Below are positions 1 through 8,356 of a stretch of 49,262 bases of DNA, piece by piece. The notes beneath the pieces are model-generated. The model had not been told where the DNA came from and searched no databases. It saw only the letters and a list, made by a program, of their open reading frames with translations. This DNA comes from JAFGJQ01 sp964586145 (GTDB lineage Bacteria > Planctomycetota > Phycisphaerae > UBA1845), in the NCBI GenBank assembly GCA_964586145.1, contig CAZPHH010000031.1:1-49262 (forward strand), given 5' to 3'. Made by a program: the position numbers and the translations under genes. How positions within the stretch are numbered: position 1 is the first letter of the stretch; each line of letters starts with the position of its first letter.

Positions 1-375
1 TGATCGTGTTGTTGGCGATCGTCGGGGAGCCGTAATGGCAGTAGATCCCGCCGCCGTAGTCCGCGGAGTTGCCCGTGATCGTGTTGTTGGCGATCGTGGG
101 GGAGGCGTAATCGCAGTAGATCCCGCCGCCCCGGGAGGAAGCGGAGTTTCCCGTGATCGTGTTGTTGGCAATCGTCGGGGAAGAGCCACAGCAGTAGATC
201 CCGCCGCCGTAGTCCGCGGAGTTTCCCGTGATCGTGTTGTTGGCGATCGTCGGGGAGGAGGAGTAGCAGTAGATCCCGCCGCCGTGGCCAGCGGAGTTTC
301 CCGTGATCGTGTTGTTGGCGATCGTCGGGGAGCCGTAATGGCAGTAGATCCCGCCGCCATTGCCGATGCCATTAC
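1..375 (-). repeat. In-gene tandem repeat block 1 (beta-helix rungs)
   Basis: Five near-identical units begin near positions 1, 75, 153, 228 and 303, spaced 75-78 bases. Each shares the plus-strand core GTGATCGTGTTGTTGGC and encodes NNTITG plus flanks. The spacing is always a multiple of three. DNA-level identity is much higher than protein conservation requires, which suggests recent expansion or conversion. Confidence 0.85.
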
Positions 376-1837
376 GAATGGTGAAGCCGTCGATCGTGCT
401 GACCTTCTGGCCCGCTCCGACCGTGACCACGCTGCCGCCGCCCTGACCGTCCAGCATCGTCACGTTGGCGACCCAGTCGCGCTCAGACAACTGCGTCTCC
501 GTGCCCGCGAAGCCGCCGTAGACGTAGGCGTACGGCAACAAGGTGATCCGTTCCAGGTAGGTCCCCGTTTCCACCCAGACCTCGCCGCCCACGGCCGACG
601 CGGCATCGACGCCCGCCTGTACCGTCCGCTTGGCCAGGGCCCAGGACGAGCCGTCGTTCGCGTCGTCGCCCCCGGGGCGGACGCGCACGATCGCATACGG
701 GCCTTCAGGCCAGGCGGTGCCGTCGGATTCGTCCGCGCCGATGTCCACGTGACTACCCTGTATCCGTGCTTCACCGTCCATATCCAGCCAGCCCGGCTGA
801 ACCACCGCGTCGTCGCCCGCATCCCGGCAAGGGGAGTCCGGCTGGATGTGGACGTTGCCGTAGGCGACACTGACCAGCTTGGGATCGGCGGAAATGTTGC
901 CGTCGGTCCCGGTCGGATCGGTCACGCCGGAATAATTGTAGGCCGTGTTGCCGAACACGCAGTTATATCGCAGGATCGGCGTGCCGCCGCTGCGGTAGAC
1001 ACCGGACGAATTGAAGGCGACGATCGTGTTGGCGATCGTCGGGGAGGAGGAATCACTGCAGTAGATCCCGCCGCCGGAGTAGGCACCGTTTCCCGTGATC
1101 GTGTTGTTGGCGATCGTCGGGGAGCCGCCCTCGCAGTAGATCCCGCCGCCGCAGGAGGAACCGGAGTTTCCCGTGATCGTGTTGTTGGCGATCGTCGGGG
1201 AGCAGTAATACTGGCAGCAGATCCCGCCGCCGTAGGAGAGAGCGGAGTTTCCCGTGATCGTGTTGTTGGCGATCGTCGGGGAGGAGGAGTAGGAGGAGGA
1301 GTAGCAGTAGATCCCGCCGCCGCGGGAGGAAGCGGAGTTTCCCGTGATCGTGTTGTTGGCGATCGTGGGGGAGGAGGAATCACTGCAGTAGATTCCGCCG
1401 CCGCGTTCAGCGTGTCCGTTGCGGATCGTGAAGCCGTCGATCCGGGTGGTTTCGGTTGCCCCCGTAGGCGCTGTGACCACGCTGCCGCCCTGGTTGCCGT
1501 CGAGGATCGTCTCGTTGACCGCAAAGTCCCGGTCGGCCAGGTCGAACGTGGCCGGATCCTCAGTGCCGGCAAAACCGCCGTAGAGCGCCACGCCCTTCTT
1601 CAGCGTCGGGCGCTCGACGTACGTGCCGGACGCAACCCAGACCTGCGCGCCGCTGGCGGCTGCGTTCAGACCCGCCCGCACGCTCGTGAACGCATTGGCC
1701 CAGCTCGTGCCGTCACCCGCACCGGTGGCCGCTGCGTCCACGTAAACCACGGGTTGGCCCCAGGCCGGACCGGCCATCATCGCAATGGGCAGCAGCGCCG
1801 GCACGACCAGCAACCTCAAGCGGTAAGACCTGTTCAT
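1..1837 (-). CDS. Secreted right-handed beta-helix repeat protein (C-terminus beyond the window)
   Basis: The frame is open from the ATG at 1837 down to base 1, so the C-terminus is missing. Residues 1-27 are a signal peptide (MNRS, hydrophobic core, AWG-Q cleavage). The mature part holds two similar modules. Each opens with a pectin-lyase-like stretch (DGTSWANA or DGSSWALA, then EVWV/QVWV, GTY.ER, YGGFAGTE, DGFTIRNG) and continues into short repeats built on SPTIANNTITGNSA and GGGIYC. Such repeats form the rungs of a parallel beta-helix in secreted surface proteins or polysaccharide-active proteins. No catalytic residue can be assigned, so I call only the fold. A ribosome binding site GGGGAG lies 7-8 bases before the ATG. 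The long plus-strand frame over the same bases is its antisense shadow. Confidence 0.85.
   Translation of the reverse strand, partial: MNRSYRLRLLVVPALLPIAMMAGPAWGQPVVYVDAAATGAGDGTSWANAFTSVRAGLNAAASGAQVWVASGTYVERPTLKKGVALYGGFAGTEDPATFDLADRDFAVNETILDGNQGGSVVTAPTGATETTRIDGFTIRNGHAERGGGIYCSDSSSPTIANNTITGNSASSRGGGIYCYSSSYSSSPTIANNTITGNSALSYGGGICCQYYCSPTIANNTITGNSGSSCGGGIYCEGGSPTIANNTITGNGAYSGGGIYCSDSSSPTIANTIVAFNSSGVYRSGGTPILRYNCVFGNTAYNYSGVTDPTGTDGNISADPKLVSVAYGNVHIQPDSPCRDAGDDAVVQPGWLDMDGEARIQGSHVDIGADESDGTAWPEGPYAIVRVRPGGDDANDGSSWALAKRTVQAGVDAASAVGGEVWVETGTYLERITLLPYAYVYGGFAGTETQLSERDWVANVTMLDGQGGGSVVTVGAGQKVSTIDGFTIRNGIGNGGGIYCHYGSPTIANNTITGNSAGHGGGIYCYSSSPTIANNTITGNSADYGGGIYCCGSSPTIANNTITGNSASSRGGGIYCDYASPTIANNTITGNSADYGGGIYCHYGSPTIANNTI
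1020..1400 (-). repeat. In-gene tandem repeat block 2 (beta-helix rungs)
   Basis: Four full units begin near 1095, 1173, 1254 and 1344 (spacing 78, 81, 90), and a shortened variant lies near 1021. The core is the same as in block 1. Length differences come from extra Ser and Tyr codons (TCC, TAC) between rungs, as expected from slippage in units of three. Confidence 0.85.
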
Positions 1838-1838
1838 G

Positions 1839-1857
1839 CTTCTCCCCTCTTGAGAAG
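1839..1857 (-). promoter_or_regulatory. Hairpin partly covering the ribosome binding site of the beta-helix gene
   Basis: On the minus strand CTTCTC and GAGAAG form a perfect 6-bp stem around the 7-base loop AAGAGGG. The ribosome binding site AGGGGAG runs through the loop and into the 3' arm, and the ATG follows one base after the stem. This could lower translation initiation. The stem is seen directly; its effect is inference. Confidence 0.35.
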
Positions 1858-1914
1858 AAGATCTCAATCGGACCTTCCCCCTCTGGCTTTGTCTGCGACG
1901 AAACCGGGAGAAGT

Positions 1915-1929
1915 CTGTACATCGTACAG
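1915..1929. promoter_or_regulatory. Perfect palindrome CTGTAC-ATC-GTACAG, possible operator
   Basis: The two 6-base arms are exact inverted repeats around a 3-base centre, about 78 bases upstream of the beta-helix start codon. The position suits an operator. It resembles a LexA box (CTGT-N8-ACAG) but has N7 spacing, so I do not assign it to LexA. Confidence 0.3.
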
Positions 1930-2254
1930 CCCCGTCCCCCATCGCGCCAACTCTTTCCTCCAATCCTTCGGAATGAAACAGCCTTCCAGATCTGCCCCAT
2001 CGCGTTGAGCCATTGTGAAGTGGTTTGCAGGCCACGGGGCAATCGCGGAACGGATGAATCTTTCCCGCGGCGGCCACGCGAGGTGGTTGCCCAAACCCCT
2101 CGGGCGCAAACTGGTTAAGCCTAGCGCGTGCTCCCTGCTGATCGTCAGAACCCGCTTGCGGACAGACGGATGCAATCGTCGGTGGCGGGTTGCGTTGCGG
2201 TTGCGGCCCAAGGCCGGCTCGGCAACAGAGCCAAGCAGCCCGGTGCCCGATAAC

Positions 2255-4960
2255 TCACGGCAACTCGTATTTCGCTGCCAGGGCTTTGTCGATCCGCTGC
2301 TTGCAGGCTTCCAGGTGCGCGCGGGTGTAGGCGTCCAACTGCGGGCCTTCGGACTCCAGCACGCCGCTTACGCGGCTGCCCATGTCCTCGACGGTCATCC
2401 GGGCGACCGCCACGCAGTCGGCCGGATACAGGGCACCGGGCGAATGCAGCGCCATGTTGATCAGCCGCTCCACGTACTCCCGCTGCAGGTCACGGCGGAA
2501 GCTGCTGATCCGCGGCCGGCGGTCCGTCCACGGACCGGCGCCGCCCGGCTCCTTCAGCTCCGCCCACACGGCGTCCGTCAGCGCGGTCAGCAGTTCCGGC
2601 ACGGTGAACACGTCATCCTGCGCACCGGCCATCATCTGCCCGTCATGCACCCGCGTGAGCGTGATCGGGTTGAGCATCACGGTGAAGGCCAGCGCCCCAA
2701 GCCGTCGGACGCGGTCGTGGAGGCGGAACTCCTGCGAGGCGTCGAAATCATCCGACTCCCAGTGCCGCCACCGACCCGGCCCCATGTGGTTCAACAGCTC
2801 CGGCTCAAACGCGAACGCCGACGGAGACAACACGGTCCCCGCCATGAACCGCACCGCCTCCCGCTGCTTCTCGGCGGGCACCAGAACCAGCGGCGGCCGG
2901 GCGTTCGGGTCACCCTTGTGGTCCCGATGCACGTACATGCCGCCGACCGTCCGGCCGGACACGTAGATGCCGTACGCGTAGTGATTCAGCAGCATCCCCA
3001 CCACGCGACGCAGGCGCGAGTAGTTCTCGCCGTCCTTCACGGCCCAGTCCGGCGACTCCGCCAGCAGCCGCTGGTACGTCTCCACCTGGAGCCGGGCAAA
3101 CGCCACCGGGTCGTCGCCGTTGTCCCAGGGAATGGCAAGCGGGTCCGGCTCCAACATGCCGGTGTCTTCGTCCGTGGCATAGTCCAGGCCCGGCTCGGCC
3201 ACGCGCGACGTGATGGCCTTGAGCATCTCCTCTTCGTTCTTGAACGCGGCGCCCGGCTGCTGGTAGCCGTACGCGATGGCCCAGTAGTCGTACGGCCCAA
3301 GCGTCGGCGTGGCGAACACGCCCTGCCCGTCCTTGACCGCCGCGAAGTTGTACGGGTTGTAGTCCATCACGGAGGCGGTGATGGGCTCGTCCCTGGAGCG
3401 GCTGGCCCGGATTTCGGCGAGCGGCTTCCAGGCGCTGGCCTTGAAGTTGTGCCGCAGACCCAGCGTGTGGCCGACCTCGTGCATGACGGTCTCTTTCAGG
3501 GCCTGGCCGATGAATTCTATCGGCAGTTCGCCCAGCCCCTCGGCCTGGGCGAGGGCCGACGCCATCGCCAGTTGCCGAACGGCGCCCCGCGCGTGCTCGC
3601 ACGAATGCCCGAAGTGCTCCCGAAGGAACCGGTAGGGTTCAATCGGACCTTCCGGCCGCTGCAGTCCGAACGCCACGCGGTCCACCGGAGACGCGGCGTG
3701 GGCAATTGCGTCCAGTCCGCCCGCACAGCCGCCGGAGCAGGCCGGTTGCCCGTTCCACAGCGCCTCGAACTGGTAATCCGTGAACGGCAGGATCGCCTTG
3801 GGCCCGAACACGTCGTAATCGTACTGGATCCACGCACGCAGCATTGAGTCGTCGATGATGATGTCCGCGTCCAGGATCTGCCCGGTGAACGGATTCACCC
3901 GCGACGGACCCATCGCGAACGGCTGCCCGCTGACGATCCACCGGATGAAGTTGTACCGTACGTCCTCGGGGTCCTTCTCGGCGTGGACGGTGTCGGTCTG
4001 CTGGATCACCTGGATCGCGTTGCGCAGGCCCGCTTTCTCAAAGGCCTTGTTCCACTCGAGCACACCTTCCCGAACGTAGGGCCGGAACTGCGGCGGAATG
4101 GTTTTTTCGAGATAGAACGTGATCTGCGTCTCGGGCTTCACGTCGGACACGTCGGCCTTGGGGTCCACCTTCTCCAGGTGCCAGCGATTCACGTACCGCT
4201 TGAACAGGGTCTTCGCGTCATGGGGGGCCGACCAGTCCTTGATCGCCGTCAGGAAGTAGCCGATCCGTTTGTCCGCCTCTCGCGGCTGGTAGTTGCTCTT
4301 CTCGGGCAGGCGGGAAAGGCTGTAGTGAACGCGGGCCTGGATGCCGTCGCCGGAGTCGCCCATCAGGGCCACGTCGACGGTCAGCTCCACGTTGCTCTCG
4401 AAGGCCTTGACCTGACTCCAGCGACTCAGGCCGGAGTCGACCCGCCGCCCATACACGCGGGCCAGCCCGGCGAAGTCGCCCTTGAACAGGTCGGCCAGGT
4501 CGATCACCGGGTCACCCTGCTTGGTTTCCGTCACCACTTTGACCGATTGAACGATGGCGTCCGTGTAGGTGCGCTGGACCACGTCCTCCACGGCGAGGCC
4601 CTTGGGCTTGCGATAGCGCGGGTCCGCCACCATCAGCACAAGCTGCTTGTCCAGCCGGTCCCAGTAGACCACGCCGTCATCCCACTGGAAGCCCGTAAAG
4701 GCCGGGCCGCCCGAAACCGTGCTGGCCAGCAGGAAGTGCTTCTTCAGCATCGCCTTGGGCACGGCCGCCAGCAGCTTGTCCTTGTCCTCGTCATGATAAA
4801 GAGTGAAGAAGCCGGTCCGGACGTCCATGTCCTTGGTCACGTCCTCGAACTTGGGGTAGTCCGGCTTCTCTTCCTTCTGCTTTTCGTCGGCCCACAACGG
4901 CCAGGCGATCCCCACCACCATCAGCGCCCACCACGTCATGGCCAGTCTCATGCTGCGCAT
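2255..4960 (-). CDS. Secreted zinc-dependent metalloprotease (DUF5117/DUF5118/DUF4953-type), paralog 2
   Basis: The 901-residue protein starts with a signal peptide (MRSMRLAMTWWALMVVGIAW, then PLWAD). The zinc site is HEVGHTLGLRH at residues 494-504, a full HEXXHXXGXXH metzincin signature with ligands H494, H498 and H504 and general base E495. A Met-turn-like SVMDYN follows. N-terminal sequence of the type HEDKDKLLAAVPK...FLLASTVSGGP is typical of the DUF5118/DUF5117 family, so this is probably a secreted or periplasmic endopeptidase of unknown substrate. AGGAG lies 10 bases before the ATG. The gene starts 36 bases after the stop of its paralog on the same strand, so the pair is probably co-transcribed. 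Confidence 0.9.
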   Translation of the reverse strand: MRSMRLAMTWWALMVVGIAWPLWADEKQKEEKPDYPKFEDVTKDMDVRTGFFTLYHDEDKDKLLAAVPKAMLKKHFLLASTVSGGPAFTGFQWDDGVVYWDRLDKQLVLMVADPRYRKPKGLAVEDVVQRTYTDAIVQSVKVVTETKQGDPVIDLADLFKGDFAGLARVYGRRVDSGLSRWSQVKAFESNVELTVDVALMGDSGDGIQARVHYSLSRLPEKSNYQPREADKRIGYFLTAIKDWSAPHDAKTLFKRYVNRWHLEKVDPKADVSDVKPETQITFYLEKTIPPQFRPYVREGVLEWNKAFEKAGLRNAIQVIQQTDTVHAEKDPEDVRYNFIRWIVSGQPFAMGPSRVNPFTGQILDADIIIDDSMLRAWIQYDYDVFGPKAILPFTDYQFEALWNGQPACSGGCAGGLDAIAHAASPVDRVAFGLQRPEGPIEPYRFLREHFGHSCEHARGAVRQLAMASALAQAEGLGELPIEFIGQALKETVMHEVGHTLGLRHNFKASAWKPLAEIRASRSRDEPITASVMDYNPYNFAAVKDGQGVFATPTLGPYDYWAIAYGYQQPGAAFKNEEEMLKAITSRVAEPGLDYATDEDTGMLEPDPLAIPWDNGDDPVAFARLQVETYQRLLAESPDWAVKDGENYSRLRRVVGMLLNHYAYGIYVSGRTVGGMYVHRDHKGDPNARPPLVLVPAEKQREAVRFMAGTVLSPSAFAFEPELLNHMGPGRWRHWESDDFDASQEFRLHDRVRRLGALAFTVMLNPITLTRVHDGQMMAGAQDDVFTVPELLTALTDAVWAELKEPGGAGPWTDRRPRISSFRRDLQREYVERLINMALHSPGALYPADCVAVARMTVEDMGSRVSGVLESEGPQLDAYTRAHLEACKQRIDKALAAKYELP

Positions 4961-4996
4961 GTTCGGTCCACTCCTTCGATCGAGAATCCGTCGGGA

Positions 4997-7750
4997 TTAC
5001 AGCCGGAAGTCCGCGTCCAGGGCCTTGTCGATCCGGGCCTTCGCGTCTTCCAGGTGCGCCCGTGAAAAGGCGTCCAGCCGCGTTCCGTTCTCCTGCAGGA
5101 CCGTGCCCATGCGGTCCGACAGGTCGGCCAGCGTGGCTCGCATGACGGCCGTCACGTCGGCGGGCAGCGGACCGCCGCGGCGCAGCACCACCTGGACCAG
5201 CATCTCCTGGTACCGGCGCTGCAGGTTCCGCCGCACACTGGGGATAAACGGATCGCGATCCGTCCAGGTCTTCGTTCCATCCACGTTTTCCAGTTCCGAC
5301 CAGATGGCGTCCGTCACCAGGCCGACCATCTGCGGGATCGTCAGCATCTCCTGGTCCGCGGGGACCTGCAGCTCCGCGTCGTACATTCGCGTAAGGGTGA
5401 ACGGGTTCAGCAGGTGGAACAACGGCCAGTACTGAACGGTCAGGATGCGATCGTGCAGCGGGTACTCCTGCCACGCGTCAAACGCGTCGGACTCCCAGTG
5501 ACGCCAGCGCCCCGGGGCCAGCTTGGCCAGCAGTGCCGGGTCAAACCGGAACGCCTCCACCGAGAACAGGTTCTCCACGATGAAGGCCAGGGCCTCCCGC
5601 TGCTTGGCCGCAGGCACCACCTCAAAGGGCGGCCGGGCGCCCGGATCGCCCTTGTGATGGCGGTTCACGTACTGCCCGCCGACGAAGCGAACGGCGTAGC
5701 GAGCGCACTGCCCGTATTCAAACAGAAGCATGTCAAACGCCCGGCGAAGCTCGTTGTAGCTCTCGCCGTCCTTGACTGACCATTCGTCGATGGACGCACG
5801 AAGCTTCCGGACCATCTCCATGCGATGCTTCGCGTAGGCCACGGGGTCGCTGCCGTGGTCGTGCCGGTTCACCAGCGGGTCCGGGCCGACGTAGCTGGTG
5901 TCTTCATCCGTGGCGTAATCGAGGCCCTTCTCCGCCGAGCGCTGCGCGATTTTGCGGAGGATGTCCTCCTCCGTCTCCCCCTCGGCCGGCACCCGGTATC
6001 CATACTCGATGGCCCAGTAGTCGTACGGCCCCAGCGTCGTGCTCTGGAATCGCGCCTGAGCCTCCGGCTCCGTCGCAAACAGGGGAGAGATGTAATCCAT
6101 CACCGAAGCGCAGGTCGGCTGGTTCGGGTCCTTGTTGGCCAAAATGGTCTCCAGGTCCAGCCAACTGCTGGCCTTGAAATTGTGCCGCAGCCCCAGCGTG
6201 TGCCCCACCTCGTGGATCACCACCAGCTTGAGCGCCTGCCCAATGAACTCCTCGCTGAGTTCCCCGCCGCCCGCCGCCGCCAGAACGGCGTTCGCAAAGC
6301 AGAGCTCGTGCGTCACGCCCTGGGCGTACGTGCAGACGTGCTGCGAATCGAAACCCGGCAGCATCAGGGGCTCCGCTGCCGCGTCGCCCGGCTGGTCCAA
6401 CGCGGCCAGTCCCGGCCGGGCCAGCCGCTCCCGCTCCGCCGGCAGGTCCCACTGGGGATATTGCTGGAGAAACGACTGCAGGGCCGCGTCTTCGCCGGTG
6501 GCCGGCCCCTTGGCCGACATCGCGGCATACTGCCTCTTCAGCGCCCGCACGAACGAATCGTCAAACACGATGTCCGCGTCGAGAATCTGGCCGGTAATCG
6601 GATTGGCCCGCGACGGACCCGCCGCAAACGCCCGGCCCGTCACGATCCAGCGGAAGAAGTTGTACCGCACGTCCTCCGGGTCCTTATCCGCGTGGACGGT
6701 ATCCGTCTGCTGCATCACGGCGATTGCGTTGCGCAGCCCCGCTTTCTCGAACGCCTTGTTCCATTCCAAAATGCCCTCCCGGACGTACGGACGGAACGCC
6801 TCCGGCACCGTCTTCTCGATGTAGAAGACGATCTGGTCCTCCGGCTTCACGTCCGACAGCTCCGCCTTGGGGTCCTCCTTCCGCAGGTGCCAGCGGTGGA
6901 TGTAGCGGTGGAACAGCGTGGGATCCTTATGATCGCGCGTCCAGTCCATCACCGCAGTCAGGAAGTACCCGATTCGGTTGTCCGCCTCGCGCGGCTGGTA
7001 GTCCGTCTCCGGCATTTCCGAGATGCTGTAGTGCAGCAGGGTCCGGCTGCCCGATTTGCCCTGCATGATGGCCGCGTCGACCCCCAGCTCCACGTTTTTG
7101 GGAAACGCCTTGTACTTCGCCCACTGGCTCAACTCGGCGTTCATCGACCCGCCCAGGGCCGCCGCGACGCCCCCGAAGTCGTTCTTGAAAATGCCGTCCA
7201 GGTCGATGACCGGATCACCGTCCCTCTTGCTCACAATGGGCACGGCCAACACGATGCGATCCGTGTAGGTGCGGCGGATCACCTCGCCCACACTCTTGTC
7301 CTCGCCCATCTTGTACCGCAGCTCCGGCTCCAGAAGCACGAGCTTGCGGTCGCGCTCCTGCCACTGCACCAGCCGGTGGCCGAACTGGAAGCCGGTGAAT
7401 CGCGGCCCCCCCGAAATGCTCGTCGCCAGCAGGAAGTTCTGCCCGATCCGATCCTTCGGGATCACCGCCAGCAGGTGGTCCTTCTTCTTGTTGTAGTACA
7501 GGGGGAGGAAGGCGTCCCTCGCGACCAGTTCATGGTCTTTGCTGACCTCCTCAAAGGGAGGGAACTCCGGCTTCTCCTCCGCCGTGCCGCCCTTCTCCGC
7601 CGGCTTTGCCGCCGGCGGCCTGCCCGGCGCCGCCTCGATCTCGGACGGATCGTCCGCCGCCCGCCCGGCCGCCGGAATCAACAGCCCCAGCATCGCCACT
7701 CCAAACGCCGCACCCCACAGGTGCCTCGCCGTCCTTCTGTATCCGAACAT
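4997..7750 (-). CDS. Secreted zinc-dependent metalloprotease (DUF5117/DUF5118/DUF4953-type), paralog 1
   Basis: The 917-residue protein has a signal peptide (MFGYRRTARHL, then a hydrophobic core ending AAGRAAD) and a Pro/Ala/Lys-rich linker. The metzincin site HEVGHTLGLRH spans residues 513-523, followed by the Met-turn-like SVMDYIS. It aligns along its length with the downstream gene (shared YQPREAD.RIGYFLTA, REGILEWNKAFEKAGLRNAI, DPEDVRYNF and GLDYATDEDT segments), so the two arose by tandem duplication. Between RQYAAMS and the zinc site it carries an insert not matched in the paralog. The predicted role is extracellular proteolysis; the substrate is unknown. GGGAG lies about 11 bases before the ATG. 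Confidence 0.9.
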   Translation of the reverse strand: MFGYRRTARHLWGAAFGVAMLGLLIPAAGRAADDPSEIEAAPGRPPAAKPAEKGGTAEEKPEFPPFEEVSKDHELVARDAFLPLYYNKKKDHLLAVIPKDRIGQNFLLATSISGGPRFTGFQFGHRLVQWQERDRKLVLLEPELRYKMGEDKSVGEVIRRTYTDRIVLAVPIVSKRDGDPVIDLDGIFKNDFGGVAAALGGSMNAELSQWAKYKAFPKNVELGVDAAIMQGKSGSRTLLHYSISEMPETDYQPREADNRIGYFLTAVMDWTRDHKDPTLFHRYIHRWHLRKEDPKAELSDVKPEDQIVFYIEKTVPEAFRPYVREGILEWNKAFEKAGLRNAIAVMQQTDTVHADKDPEDVRYNFFRWIVTGRAFAAGPSRANPITGQILDADIVFDDSFVRALKRQYAAMSAKGPATGEDAALQSFLQQYPQWDLPAERERLARPGLAALDQPGDAAAEPLMLPGFDSQHVCTYAQGVTHELCFANAVLAAAGGGELSEEFIGQALKLVVIHEVGHTLGLRHNFKASSWLDLETILANKDPNQPTCASVMDYISPLFATEPEAQARFQSTTLGPYDYWAIEYGYRVPAEGETEEDILRKIAQRSAEKGLDYATDEDTSYVGPDPLVNRHDHGSDPVAYAKHRMEMVRKLRASIDEWSVKDGESYNELRRAFDMLLFEYGQCARYAVRFVGGQYVNRHHKGDPGARPPFEVVPAAKQREALAFIVENLFSVEAFRFDPALLAKLAPGRWRHWESDAFDAWQEYPLHDRILTVQYWPLFHLLNPFTLTRMYDAELQVPADQEMLTIPQMVGLVTDAIWSELENVDGTKTWTDRDPFIPSVRRNLQRRYQEMLVQVVLRRGGPLPADVTAVMRATLADLSDRMGTVLQENGTRLDAFSRAHLEDAKARIDKALDADFRL

Positions 7751-8356
7751 CGTTGTCAGGCTCCCTTTGAATCGGGCATCGTATGCCTACGCAACTGCGC
7801 CTTGGTAACGACGGGAATGCCGGACCCGGACCGAGGCGCAGACCTGCATCAGCCGTCGGCCGCGCGGGGAACCCGGCGGACATCCCGGAACAATGCCTTA
7901 TAGCAATTTCGGGGCAGGCAATGCCAGTATCGGGTGAACCTGGGGAAGGTTCTTGACTCGTTCACGCAACTTCTTACCCGCCAACGGTATCCAGCCACGC
8001 CCGGCCACGGTCGACCGCACCCGGGGCGCGAACCGCATAGACCCTCCATATCCCCTTTGCCAGTACTGCGACGCGGAACCGACACACACCGGCAGATCGT
8101 CGCAACCGCAGGCAGGCCATCCTTGGCAGCCGCCCCAACCGCGGCTACCATGCCCGCAGACCCAAAAACCCTGGATCACTCCTTGTCCCGAGCGCCTCTT
8201 CGCCCCGTCGGGCAATGGGAATGATCGCGGTAGCCCGAGCCGACGTCCGGCGCGGCGGACACGGACTCGAACAGGATCGGGGCCGGAATACAGGATGGGC
8301 CGGGCAGACCCCTGAGCCATCCGCGGCAAAACCCGCGGGGCCGCAGAAAGAGTGCC
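7751..8356. other. Divergent intergenic region, no gene supported
   Basis: About 600 bases separate the minus-strand metalloprotease from the plus-strand radical SAM gene. Minus-strand frames here (for example one ending PKLL near 7898) have no recognisable domain. A TATAAG near 7893-7898 on the minus strand lacks a -35 at proper spacing. Promoters for both flanking genes are expected here, but I cannot place them. Confidence 0.4.

Larger units (their letters stand above)
1838..2254. other. Intergenic region upstream of the beta-helix gene
   Basis: This stretch separates the beta-helix gene start from the stop of the metalloprotease gene on the same strand. It holds a hairpin over the ribosome binding site (1839-1857) and a 15-base palindrome (1915-1929). 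A minus-strand open stretch (MAQRDGADL...) ends at 1864, but its third codon positions are not GC-rich like the neighbouring genes, so I do not call it. Confidence 0.5.

Noticed and set aside
1..400. CRISPR-like regularly spaced repeats
   Set aside because: The spacing is 75-90 bases and always in multiples of three, the inter-repeat sequence is also conserved, and the whole block codes for beta-helix rungs.
1915..1929. LexA operator
   Set aside because: The half-sites CTGT and ACAG are separated by 7 rather than 8 bases, and the downstream gene is not a DNA-repair gene. It is kept only as an unnamed palindrome.
35..2008. Plus-strand frame of 657 codons
   Set aside because: It is antisense to the beta-helix gene, with Arg/Val/Asp repeats created by the repeat DNA. 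The minus strand has a signal peptide, a ribosome binding site and a recognisable fold.
1864..2211. Minus-strand frame of 115 codons
   Set aside because: Third codon positions are not GC-biased, there is no clear ribosome binding site or domain, and it fills the upstream region of the beta-helix gene.
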